Part shown: in pieces, positions 28,531-41,000 of the stretch | How the letters are laid out: each line of letters begins with the position of its first letter | Position numbering within the stretch: position 1 is the stretch's first letter | DNA from: Eudromia elegans | Lineage: Eukaryota; Chordata; Aves; Tinamiformes; Tinamidae | Reading direction: 5' to 3' | DNA length: 64,000 nt | Assembly: GCA_003342815.1 (NCBI GenBank) | Contig: PTEX01000133.1 | Coordinates: 1 to 64,000, forward strand | Notes under the pieces: model-generated | What the model saw: only the letters and a program-made list of their open reading frames with translations | Databases searched by the model: none | Told to the model about the DNA's origin: nothing | Translations under genes and position numbers: made by a program

Positions 28531-31000
28531 TTTATAAAGAAGCAACTGGAGGTGTTGGAGTGACCCCTCGGAGAGCACTGGACTGTAAATGTGTTGGACT
28601 TGTTCACACTGATCTCAGGGTTTTGGATTTCACTCTTGTGAGACTGGACTAGTAGTAATCTGTGAACCTGAGATGAAAAAAAGTGGCATTGATCCTCTGT
28701 GATCCTCCCTCCTGCAGCCTGGGAACTGCTTGTGCTTTGGGTGGCAAGTTTAACAGCTGCATCTTGTGTTGAACATAGAGCTCTTTGCATATGTGGCCTC
28801 TGCTGGACAGTTCCTGGCCACCCAAATGAAACTACGATTCAGAAATCGAGTGCAGTTATCCCCTGCGAAGTTGTAATGATACCAAAGATCTTCATCCTGC
28901 AATATTGTAGAGTCAGGAAAACAGAGCTCTTTGGGTACCACCATGTTTTGTTTTTCACCTCCACTAAGGCAGTGTTGTCTGATCCTAACTGGGATTTACA
29001 AGTGCCCTGAAGAGCAAAGCGATGCTTCAAAAGAGTTAACAGAGACTGTTCCTGTGAGTGATACACTCTTGAGAAAATTAAAGTTAATGTGTTTCCTGTT
29101 CATATCCTGCAGGTACTGAGAGACTTGAGGATGTTCACACAAAAGTATTTGCTCCAGTTCTTACTTCAGGGCAAGCCTGAGCTGTTGTGCAAATAGCAAT
29201 CCATATAATTTCATATTTCAATGGAGAAAAATATTTAAATGCCTTATTTAAGAGAACTAATATTCTGAATCTTCCTGTTGGTACTAAAGCTAATCTTGTG
29301 GTCTCCTTATCTTATCAAAGCTTTTCTCTTCCTGCTTTGCTGAAACAAACTTCTTGCGTCTTCAGTGACTCAACTCTTCTTAGGAGGCGGCGGAGGGGGT
29401 TGCTGGCCTGGGGTGAAGGTTAAACAGGATGGGCGTCTCCCGGCGTCAGTGGGGCTTGTCCGTGGGCGCGTGCTTGGTTTGGGGAAACTGCAGGCAGGTG
29501 GCTTTGCAGATGCCCCCAGACAGCAGAAAGTCACCTCATTGGAACTTTTCTGCTCCCTTGCTTCCTGGCTGGCATGAAGCCACGATCTTAACTTGCACTA
29601 GAGAGGAGTTTGCTAGTTTGGAGTGTGGCTGCCCATGCGAGGAAGGTCCAGGTTGCAGCTCAGCTCTGGAGGCTGCTCTTGGCCGCTGTGAAGGAGCAGA
29701 ACCTCCTTTGCTGGCCTGCCGTGTGGGCGGCGCGGAGAAGACCTCAGCCCGGGGCTGCGGTGACGCGTGGGGAGCTCTTGGTGTGGCGTGTTGAGCACAC
29801 GTGGGTGCTGCTACGCAGAAAGACAAACCCTTCGTGCAGCCACCCGTGGTAATGGGAACATCTGCATCTTCTGCACGTTTTGCTTTAGTCCTGATGAAAC
29901 TGGTGATGCGTCGCATTGGGGAACGGGTTGAGATGGGCGTGGGATACAGATGAGTAAGAAACGAGTGAGAAAGTGTGCTAAAATAAGGCATGCCATCTCC
30001 TCCCTTCCTGCTCAATTCAGGCTTTGTACGTGCCACAGGGAGGCTCAAATGATGAGACCTCCCTCGGCATGCCCAATTCCCTTGATTTCCCGAAATTCCC
30101 TTGTTTTGCTGGCTGATATTGGTCCTGGCAACAGCAGTGCTGTCTTCCCTGGTCTTAGCGGCACCACATTAAATGATCAGAGGGTTAAGCTGCCACTCAG
30201 TCGGCTTGGCACCCGCAGACCGCAGTGTCCGTCCCGTGTTCTCCGTGCGGTTCAGCACTGGGACCAGCGCGTTCCCCATAACGGGAACTGGCCCCTAGCT
30301 GCAGAGGAAGAGCACGTGCTGTGGTTCTGGCTGACTGTCCTTGTGCTGCTGAAAAATATCTCTTTTCGGAAATTAACCTCAAGAAATAGGAATCTGCAAT
30401 TTCTTTTATGTTATTTATTTTTAATACAGCAAGTGAATGACTAGTGAACAAAACATATATTCAAAGCCTAGTAGCTTAGGGCTTGATGCTGTTTGGTTAT
30501 CTTAATCCTACAACGTCGCCACCCCTACTGTATAACTCAGAGTGATGTTTTTTCGTTCTGGATGAGCTGACCTGTCTTTCGGGCTGCACTGAACTCGTCC
30601 ATTCGTGTCCCCACGTCGGCAGCCGCGAGCGCCGTGACGGAGCTTCTCACCACGGCGGTTACCTGCCGGTGACAGCAGGTGAATATGTGGCCCGCGGCTG
30701 TGAACGAGTTGCACAAAATATCACTTTGTACAACGCGAACGCAGTGAATGGAATTATATTATTTAAAGGCCGTTTGCTTCACGCTTGCTTCTGGAGAAAT
30801 AACGGTGAGGAGGAATGGGGGGGATTGTGGTGGAGGGTTCAGGCAGTGCCACGGCTCTGCACGGTGCCCGTCGGGAGGGAAACGCTGCCAGCGTCCCCGC
30901 TCTGCCCTTCCCCTGCCCTCGCAGCCGCTTCCCGGGCGGGAAGAGCCGGCAGGTCGGGGAAGAGCCTCTGCAGGGACCGTTCCCGCTTGGCCATGCGCCC
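28531..31000. other. Gene 5 3' region and intergenic
   Basis: I see no SCR exon or other gene. An ATTAAA at 29077-29082 could serve gene 5. Confidence 0.4.
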
Positions 31001-31007
31001 TCGCCCC

Positions 31008-31800
31008 ATGACGCCTCTTCCCCTCGCCTCATGGCTCCTCTTCCCCTTCACCTCATGGCTCCTCTTCCCCTCGCCTCATGGCTCCTCTCCCCCTCGCCTC
31101 ATGGCTCCTCTNNNNNNNNNNNNNNNNNNNNNNNNNNNNNNNNNNNNNNNNNNNNNNNNNNNNNNNNNNNNNNNNNNNNNNNNNNNNNNNNNNNNNNNNN
31201 NNNNNNNNNNNNNNNNNNNNNNNNNNNNNNNNNNNNNNNNNNNNNNNNNNNNNNNNNNNNNNNNNNNNNNNNNNNNNNNNNNNNNNNNNNNNNNNNNNNN
31301 NNNNNNNNNNNNNNNNNNNNNNNNNNNNNNNNNNNNNNNNNNNNNNNNNNNNNNNNNNNNNNNNNNNNNNNNNNNNNNNNNNNNNNNNNNNNNNNNNNNN
31401 NNNNNNNNNNNNNNNNNNNNNNNNNNNNNNNNNNNNNNNNNNNNNNNNNNNNNNNNNNNNNNNNNNNNNNNNNNNNNNNNNNNNNNNNNNNNNNNNNNNN
31501 NNNNNNNNNNNNNNNNNNNNNNNNNNNNNNNNNNNNNNNNNNNNNNNNNNNNNNNNNNNNNNNNNNNNNNNNNNNNNNNNNNNNNNNNNNNNNNNNNNNN
31601 NNNNNNNNNNNNNNNNNNNNNNNNNNNNNNNNNNNNNNNNNNNNNNNNNNNNNNNNNNNNNNNNNNNNNNNNNNNNNNNNNNNNNNNNNNNNNNNNNNNN
31701 NNNNNNNNNNNNNNNNNNNNNNNNNNNNNNNNNNNNNNNNNNNGCCTCATGGTGCCTCCTTCCCCCTCGCCTCATGGCTCCTCTTCCCCTCGCGCTGGCT
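31008..31800. repeat. 23-24-base minisatellite interrupted by an assembly gap
   Basis: CTCATGGCTCCTCTTCCCCT units recur with ATG-to-ATG spacing of 23, 24, 23 and 23 bases from 31008 to the gap. They resume after 31743. N fills 31112-31743, so the array length is unknown. Confidence 0.93.
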
Positions 31801-31944
31801 CCTGCGCAGCAGTGACGGTGGCGGGAAGCCCCTCTGCGCCGTCACCTGCAGCTTGTTCCGCAGGCGGGGGGAAGCGGGCGCCCATATCTGCCCGCCGGCC
31901 CTGGGGGCGGCCGCAGTCGCCGCACTGGGTGCCGGGGGCCGTGC

Positions 31945-32017
31945 ATGGCGCTCACCGGCGCCCACCGCCTCCTGGGCGCCCTGGCTCTGCTCGTGGCCGC
32001 CCGGGCCCAGGCACAAG
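31945..32017 (+). CDS. Gene 6 exon 1: signal peptide
   Basis: ATG, then ALTGAHRLLGALALLVAARA and donor G|GTAAGC. It lies 200 bases after the gap-bearing minisatellite, so promoter sequence may be missing. Confidence 0.83.
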
Positions 32018-35000
32018 GTAAGCAGGGGATGCGTGGGCTCGGGGGCACTCAACGCCTTTGCATCACCCTCACACAGTGATGCTCTTTAAATAAGTTAATT
32101 CGGGGTGGGAATCCTCCCGAATGGCCCCCCATGGGGCAGGACGCGCAGGTGCAAAGGAGTGGCTTGGGTGAGAAAAGCTGAATCGTTCTCAGCCGGTGCT
32201 TTGCAGGAAGGTAAAGTTGTGTTTCCTTTTGCAATGTTTATATTTTCGCACCCGCCTCCGCCCTGCTGCCCCGCGGGCACCCGCGTGCCCTTCCTCCCGC
32301 GTTCGTGTGTCTGGTGCCTGCACTGACCGAGTGCTGCCATGCCGCCCGCGCTCACTCTGCCCCTGCCTCCTTCCCGCAGACATCCAGTGCACCCGACCTC
32401 CGGACATTCCCCACGGCAGGCACACGGGCAGGTTCATGGGCACCTTCCCGCATGGATCGTCCGTAACGTACACGTGCGACCTAGGCTATGCCCGCACCGG
32501 CCCGGCCTCCATCCACTGCGTGACACGGGACGGGCGCATGGGCGCGTGGAGCGGGCCCCCGCCGCAGTGCCGCCTCGGTGCGTACGCCGCCGTTCCCCCG
32601 GCTCGGCTCCGTCCCGCGCGTGCCGTTCCCTCCTCGGACGAACCTCGAGAGCGGACGGAGCCAGCTCCTAGTCCTGGCCAAATCCTCCCGGTGTTTCCGT
32701 GGCAAAGATGAGATGAAGATGAGTGGGGCTGGAGCAAGCGGGTGGGTCGCGCTGGCACCAGCTGTGTCCAAGCGCTCTTCTCCCGTCTTTTAGGGGGAAA
32801 ATGCCACACGGTGCTAATGAGTCCCGTGTGCCCCCTCTGCCCAGTGGGAAAGTGGCTGGGATCAGCCCGGTAGAGCCATCCTGGCTCAGGCTGTCGATGT
32901 GGGACAAGCGAAGGACAGAGCTCTTCCCCAGGGATCTCCCACCATTCGACAAGTGACAGGGAAACCTCCACAGGCACGACAGCCTTGAGAGCCGTGCAGC
33001 TAAATGCTGGTGTTTCCCTTTTCCAGATACTCGGTGCCCATTCCCGCGCATCCTACATGGGAGGCGACTCCCCCCTGTTCTCCGCGTCTACAGCGCCGGG
33101 GACACCGTGAGCTTTGCGTGTGATGCAGGCTACGCCATGCAGGGCTCCCGTGCAGCCGTGTGCGGAGCTGATTCCCAGTGGAGTCCACCTCTGCCAGTCT
33201 GCACAAAAGGCAAGTGTCTCAGTACAGGGCTGTGAATGACAACGACCGTGAGGGAAAAGCTCCCTCTTGTGTCTTCTCACATGCAGCGGGAAAGCAAAGC
33301 CTCGATGGATCTGGCCTTGCTTCTCTTGAATCAATGCACATCCAGGGAGACATAATCAGCTCAAAAGTAGCTTACTGCTAGGATGGGAAATGAGGGTAAG
33401 TGTAGCCTGCTCTGCCCTGGGCTGTGAGAGGGATGTGAAGATATCAAGACCGCAGCTGATCTCTTTGTGTGCTGTGGTCTTTGTGTTCCCTGTGCTGCGC
33501 GCAGCAGGAGGCCGCAATTTCTCCAGCATGCCAACGATGCGCAGCCCAGCTGCGGGGAAGTGGCAACGCCTGCTTCTCACTGGGGAATCTGCTGAGTCTG
33601 CTTATAGACCAAAGTGGGACACTTTAATTGCTCTGTTTGCTTCCTACTAGCAGCTTCTGTGATCGGAAATGGGAAGAGGAAGCAATCAAAACTTCTCCCT
33701 CCCGTTCCTTTTGTGTGTTCACATGAAAGCTTTTATATCTGGAAATGTTTGCATTGTTACTAATTCCCTCCAGCTACAATATGATAAATAATCTTGGTGT
33801 GGCTGAACTTCTCTGTTAACTAATATATAGGTTCAGGAAATGGAGCAACATCTGAGTAGGATCCAGGATGTTACCCTGGGAAACAGTTCTGTTAACATAG
33901 AAAATGATACAAGGCTAATTCAGCAATGTCTGTTAATTCCGTTTCCAGAGGTGAAGTGTCATCGGCCACCCAACATCGCCAATGGGCGGCACAGTGGCCG
34001 GTCCTCAGACACGTTTCCCCGGGGAACGGTGGTGACCTACAGCTGCAAGGACGGCTACACCATGGTCGGGAACATGTCCATCAACTGCACGGACGCCGGG
34101 CGGTGGAGCCGGCCCCTTCCCCGCTGTGAAGGTGGGTTGATGCCCATTGCAGGGCCGTGAGGGCAGCCACTGGCCCTGGGGTGTCAGCAGAGCACGGAAA
34201 CACGTCAGGGATTGATGGGAAGGGACGTGGCTGAGGGTGCTGCTGCGCTACCCACATGCGGGCACTTACAGGATGCCACCTCTGTTCCCTCCAGCCATCG
34301 GATGTGAGAGCCCCAGTGTTCAGCACGGGGCAGTTCACCACTTGCAGAGCACCTACAAAGCCGGAGAGACTCTTTATTTTGACTGTGAAGATGGTTACGC
34401 CTCAGAGGACACCTACGAGGCCCAGTGCCAACCGGGGGGCGCGTGGGACCCACCGGTGCTCAGCTGCATCAAGAGTGAGTGCTGCTGCCCTCCCTGATGC
34501 TGGGTGGACCCAAGGTGCCTCCACGAGCCCTCCTGGGGGACTCTGCCCCAACCTGCTCCTGGCTGGGGGCTCCTGGCCTTGCTCCAGCACCTCAGCCTAG
34601 GCACTGAGACCCCTTTCCTGCCAGTCTCCTGCTTCATTAAAGACACTGTCCCTCTCTTTTCCAGTCCGACCGTGCCCCATGCCTCCCAGGATTGCTAATG
34701 GCCATCACGACGGCCTGGGCAGGGCGTTTTTTACCATGGGAATGTCCGTGCTGTACACCTGCGATCCCGGCTACTACCTCGTTGGAAACGCGGTCGCTCG
34801 TTGCAGAGCCTCTGGGAACTGGAGCCTGCCCACCCCTCGCTGTGAAGGTGGGTCCATGGGCTCCAACCTCACCCCCAAATCCAGCAGCTCCCAGCAGAGC
34901 AGCTATGGCAGCAGAGAAGTCACTCATTGTGATTAAGAGCTTCAATGGGGGATCTGACTCCCATTTCAATAGTCCTACAGTTTTATAAGACATAAATGAC

Positions 35001-38000
35001 AAGCTTATGATTGTGTACAAGGAGGCAGGTAACTTTATATTCAGGTTTATCAGTGCAGTACTTTCAGTGTTAGGAGCCATGTGCCAGGGCCACAAAAGTC
35101 CTTTCAGGATCTTCCATGTTCATGTTTCCACGCTCAGAGAAACGTGGCTCTCCAAGCGCTGAGCACTTGCTGCCCTCCCTCCTGTCCTGCCTGCTCCATC
35201 GAGTGCAGCCTGCAGGCTGGTCCCTGCCGTGGTGCAGAGCAGTAATACAAACTATTGAACGTGAATGGCTGGCACTGACTCCGATAGGCAGCACATTGTT
35301 TGGTTTGAGACCAAATGCAAAGCACTCTCCACAGCTAGCTCCCTCCGCAAGGTGCTCCAGCCCCAGCTTGGCACTAGTGTGCCCAAGAAGCAACCCATCT
35401 GGAGATGCTTTGCAGCAAGGCAGCCCTTGCTGTGCCCCAAGACACAGCCTCCCGGTAGGAACTGCTGGATTTCATGAAGGGATTCAACGTTCTTTAACCA
35501 GAGAAGTCATGGGACACCATGAGACTGACTGTTAAGTGGTAGCTGTAGATACTACCTTGGACACACCCTCTGCATCCCCTTCCAGCTGCTCTGCTGTTTT
35601 TGCTGCTTATGTGACTTAGAGCTGTACTTTTGTCTTGGACCTCACCTCTCCCAGGCCCTCTCCGACCCTTTCCCCTCCCTTTGCAGAGGTGAAGTGTCTT
35701 CGGCCACCCAACATCGCCAATGGGCGGCACAGTGGCCGGTCCTCAGACACATTTCCCCGGGGAACGGTGGTGACCTACAGCTGCAAGGACGGCTACACCA
35801 TGGTCGGGAACATGTCCATCAACTGCACGGACGCCGGGCGGTGGAGCCGGCCCCTTCCCCGCTGTGAAGGTGGGTTGATGCCCATTGCAGGGCCGTGAGG
35901 GCAGCCACTGGCACTGGGGTGTCAGCAGAGCACGGAAACACGTCAGGGATTGATGGGAAGGGACATGGCTGAGGGTGCTGCTGCGCTACCCACATGTGGG
36001 CACTTACAGGATGCCACCTCTGTTCCCTCCAGCCATCGGATGTGAGAGCCCCAGTGTTCAGCACGGGGCAGTTCACCACTTGCAGAGCACCTACAAAGCC
36101 GGAGAGACTCTTTATTTTGACTGTGAAGATGGTTACGCCTCAGAGGAAACCTACGAGGCCCGGTGCCAACCGGGGGGCGCGTGGGACCCACCGGTGCTCA
36201 GCTGCATCAAGAGTGAGTGCTGCTGCCCTCCCTGATGCTGGGTGGACCCAAGGTGCCTCCACGAGCCCTCCTGGGGGACTCTGCCCCAACCTGCTCCTGG
36301 CTGGGGGCTCCTGGCCTTGCTCCAGCACCTCAGCCTAGGCACTGAGACCCCTTTCCTGCCAGTCTCCTGCTTCATTAAAGACACTGTCCCTTTCTTTTCC
36401 AGTCCGACCGTGCCCCATGCCTCCCAGGATTGCTAATGGCCATCACGACGGCCTGGGCAGGGCGTTTTTTACCATGGGAATGTCCGTGCTGTACACCTGC
36501 GATCCCGGCTACTACCTCATTGGAAACGCGGTCGCTCGTTGCAGAGCCTCTGGGAACTGGAGCCTGCCCACCCCTCGCTGTGAAGGTGGGTCCATGGGCT
36601 CCAACCTCACCCCCAAATCCAGCAACTCCCAGCAGAGCAGGTAGCACAGGAGGAAAAGCTGCCCATTGCAACGGTGTCTGTAGCACTAGTTAAGCCCATT
36701 TAATCTGTGGCTTGGCATAAATTAATTTCAAACTCTTCTACTTTGAAGGGAGGGATGGATGAAGTTGATAGAAATGTCATGTAGAATTTATTGCTTGCAG
36801 TAATAACATCCTTCAGTAGTTTGGGTTTTTTAACCGCTTTTGCACATCTTCATTTTCAGTGACTGTCTGCTTAGATCCAGATGTAAAGAATGGAATAAAA
36901 GTTGACGGTCAAGGATTTGTCCATGGACCTGGGCAATCGATTACTTTTCAGTGTCATGATGGGTACAATCTTCAAGGAAGTGCTAAAATCTACTGCCAGA
37001 AGGATGGCACCTGGGATCCTCCTGTTCCAGTGTGTGGTAGAGGTGAACCTCCACCAAGCCTTCCTGAGAAGCACGCACTTCTAGGTAAATCATGGCATTC
37101 GGTATGCTGTTATTTTATGTCCTCTACTCTGACTCTTTAAAAACATGGTTAAATCCTATAGTTTCACTTGTCAAGCAGGTGGAAGATGTAAGTATATCCT
37201 GGGAACAAGCTGCCGTCAGAATCAGGACTAAATGCTATAGAAAAAAAAAAAGATATTTTATCTCTATTATTCAAAACGATGCAAGACCAGACACTTTCTT
37301 GGTAACAGTGTTCCTTTCTGCACCTACATCTGCTGTGTTTGTCCTGCCAAAGCAAAGTGCTAATTCTCCTCTGTGTTTCCTTTCTTGATAGGTGGTGGTT
37401 GTGGTGCTCCTGCAAAGTTGCTCTTTGCTGAGCTAAGAGAGGAGCATAAAAATGAGATTGACTTTCCTGTTGGGAAGACTGTGAGATACACTTGCCGACC
37501 TGGATATGCTAAACACCCAGGAATGTCACCTACTGTTACATGCCTTGACAGTGGAGTGTGGTCAGAAGCCCTAGAGTTCTGTAAAAGTGAATAGCTCCAT
37601 TGATTTGGTGTCTCTTGTTCAAGAAGGAATTAGGGTTATCTGTCCATGTTACAAAAACCTTAGCATTATTTTGTTGTTGAAGCAGTATGTGACTAGTAAA
37701 GCCATGTAACTGTTATTAAAACCCACTGGGGGGTGAGTGGAAATGAGGATAGATTATTGGAGTAGTAATTGCATTCATTGCACCATGGTGTATATAAAAG
37801 CCTAAAATTAGTTTTGTTCTCCTACAGGGAAACAGTGCAGTCATCCTGGTGAGCCAGAGAACGGCAAGATTAGTTTCATAACAGATCTCCTATTTGGGTC
37901 AATCGTGAACTACAGCTGTGAGGAAGGGTAAGTGCAAGGTTGCAGACCTATTTTTTGCTGCTACTTAAAACTGCAAAGAAAGATGCACTTTGTAAGTCTG

Positions 38001-41000
38001 TTTTTCCCCCATATTCATTCATTCCCTTAAAATGTATGTGGCTCCTGTATAGAATGCTTTATGTATATGAAAGATAAGGTGTTTTGTCTCATATGCATAC
38101 GTGTATATACTATTAAGCTGGCACAGAGATGCTGAACTAGGAAGGCAGATTTTCCCCTGAGGTTTGACATCAGCAGGGTGTCAGCAGGGCTGCTCGGACT
38201 GTCATAGGTGGTGGGAAGGAGATAACTCGGATTGAGATGACCTGGAATGAATGTTAAATCCCTCTCACACCAGGCACAGGTTAATTGGGCCGTCTAGCAG
38301 GCGATGTGAGATTGCTGGCACAGCGCGTGTTGAATGGAGTGGCAGCCTTCCCATTTGTCAGAGTAAGTAGCTTACACTTCTAGGTACATTTTGGTATTTA
38401 AAAGCATTTTACAGATCTTCCTGGTGTATATTAACCTAAAAGGTGACATAGAAATTACTGGCTGTGAGTTCTTTTGCACTGTGTACAGATGAAAAATCAA
38501 TATTTTACACAGTTGACACAAAAGGAATATTATCTGCCTTTTTATTTTTGAAAGAGTAGAAAAGATGAAGTATGTAGATACTTCCTCCATAGTGGTTTGT
38601 CCTATTGTGTCTGCTTTCTGACTAGCATGCTATTGCTGGTTAGGGAAATGGGATCCAAATGCCTACAAGGTATCACCTAGAAGGTTAGTTAGTTTGTCAC
38701 AGCTTTTCCATCCCTAGGACAAGTATTTATGTCCCACAGCTGGGGTATTGCAGATACTTTAGTGCCCTTGTTGAACTGAGGAGCCTCGTTCTGCCTCTCT
38801 GCAGGAATTCCTTGCGAGCCTCCTCCAGACGTTCCCCACGGGAAGCACACGGGCCGGCTGCTAGACGAGTTCTACTTCGGCACATCTGTAACGTACAGCT
38901 GCGAGCCGGGGCACCCGCTGCGTGGCGAGGCCTCCATTCACTGCACCACCAGGGACGGGCAAAACGGCGTGTGGAGCAGCCCTCCTCCTCGGTGTGGAGG
39001 TAGGAGGCCCTCGGCGCAATCCTCCCGGCCTGACTGCTGTGGCCTGCAGGAAAATTATTTTCAGGCTTAAATCTAAAAGGTTTCTTCACAGCTGCATTGC
39101 TCTGCTGCATTGCTCTGCTCTGTTCTGAGATCCCGCAGTGCTTTTCAGACTTTTTGTCAAAACTTGAACCTTTGCATCAAACAAGTCGTTCTCTTTTTAC
39201 TTTTTCTGCATACTGCTGCGGATCTTGATAAGATTTTCCTTCTCTCTTCAGCATCATGCCCAGCTCCTCCAGCCATCTCCAATGGGAAACACAGTGGGCA
39301 GCCTGGGGAAGCTTTCAGCCCTGGATCATCTGTTAATTACCACTGTGATCGTGGCTATGCTCTGGTTGGGGAAGCACAGCTTAACTGCACTGCTTCTGGC
39401 ACATGGAGTCTCCCCATCCCTCGGTGTGAAGGTCCGTACTCCTTTCCTGAACTGCTGTTTTTCCCTTGATGGGCTTCCAGGCCTGTGGGACAGGGGAGCC
39501 TCTGGGGAAGGTCAGACAGAGCCAGTTGGTTTCAAGAAATCAGCACGACTCACTTTTGCTTTGGAGATCCGTTTGTGAATTGCCACCGACGTAAAAGAAA
39601 CGTTGCTTGCTTGAGTGGAGCACTCTCCCCCCATATAAACGATGGTGTAGGCCTCAGGGATAGAATAAACAGTTTAAAAAGAACTCATACTTTAACGTAA
39701 TCAGGATCTCATTGGTCTGTATGAGTTTATAGACTGTAAGATGAGAAGGCATGCTTTGGGCATATGGAGAACTGAAAATGGCATTTGTATAGAAAATGTA
39801 TAGAAACTGGAAATTATTTGTGGAAAACAAGCAAGTCCTAACAAGTCTAGACAGAACTTGAAAAGTGCAGCAGGTAAATGGAAGATTGTTTAAAACAATT
39901 TTTATTTGTGCCCACAATTACAATTTACTCCCTACATTTTGTCTAACGTCTCTTATCTTTCCTGTTAGCTGGCTGCAATGCACCTACAAGGCTGGTGTTT
40001 GCAGAGCTCAAGGAGGAGTTCAGCAATCAGTCTGTCTTCACGGTGGGGAGGACAGTGGAATACTTATGTCGGCCAGGATATGCCAAACACCCAGGAATGC
40101 AGCCATCTGTCACGTGTCTCCAAAACAGGACATGGTCTGCAGCACTGGAGTTCTGCAAAAGTACGTGCTGAAAAACCTAATGACTTGCGCTTGGGTTGGT
40201 TTTTAGCACTCTTTGAGTGTAAATCCTTCTAATGCTGTGGATTTCTTTACTTTCTACAGTCTTTTCTCTGTGTTAGGACTCTTGGGATAAGATTTCACTG
40301 CACCATGCCATTTAATAGGAGAAGTCTAATGCTAATTGGTGTCCCCTTCTAGGGAAACAGTGTCCTAACCCAGAGGTACCGGAGAATGGCAGAGTTGAAA
40401 TTCTGACTGACCTCTTCTTTGGGTCAAAAGTGAACTACACTTGTGAAGAAGGGTGAGTCTTATGATTAGCTAATGTCAACTGCCAAGTACAAGCTTAGCA
40501 GATCTTAAGTGTCAAAACAGTTTTACACTAAGGAACCTAGTTTCTAGGTGAGAAGTGTGGGTTGCTGCTCACAAGGGATGTATAAAAATAAGAAATCCCT
40601 CTGTGTAACCACAGGCACAAGTTGATGGGACCTTCTCAGAGAAGATGCGAGGTCTCTGGCACACATGTTTTGTGGAGTGGAGATGTTCCTGTTTGCCAGA
40701 GTAAGTAGGTCACAACAAACTTTCCACTTTTTTTTGCCTTTTCTGTACACTTGATCTTTCTTTCCCCTTTTCAGAGGTGAATTGCTCTCCTCCTCCAAAC
40801 ATTGCCAATGGGAAGCACAACCATCAGTCCTCAGACAAGTTTCCCCCTGGAACAACCGTTCAATACACCTGCAGGAATGGCTATTCCCTCACTGGGAACG
40901 CATCCATTAACTGTACTGCCTTGGGCACTTGGAGCTGGCCTCTACCCCGATGTGAAGGTCTGTTCATGTTGCTTCTTTTATCATTCCCTAAGCTGTTTTT

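Larger units (their letters stand above)
33946..36640. repeat. Direct repeat pair 33946-34902 / 35684-36640
   Basis: Two copies of about 957 bases, offset 1738, with about ten mismatches by eye and no gaps. The intervening 34903-35683 is unrelated. Similarity stops sharply just inside the acceptor of SCR3/SCR6 and just after CCCAGCAGAGCAG. Confidence 0.92.

Noticed and set aside
30669..32089. Frames of 424-450 codons across the N gap
   Set aside because: Most of the translated length is unknown bases; the rest is the CT-rich minisatellite.
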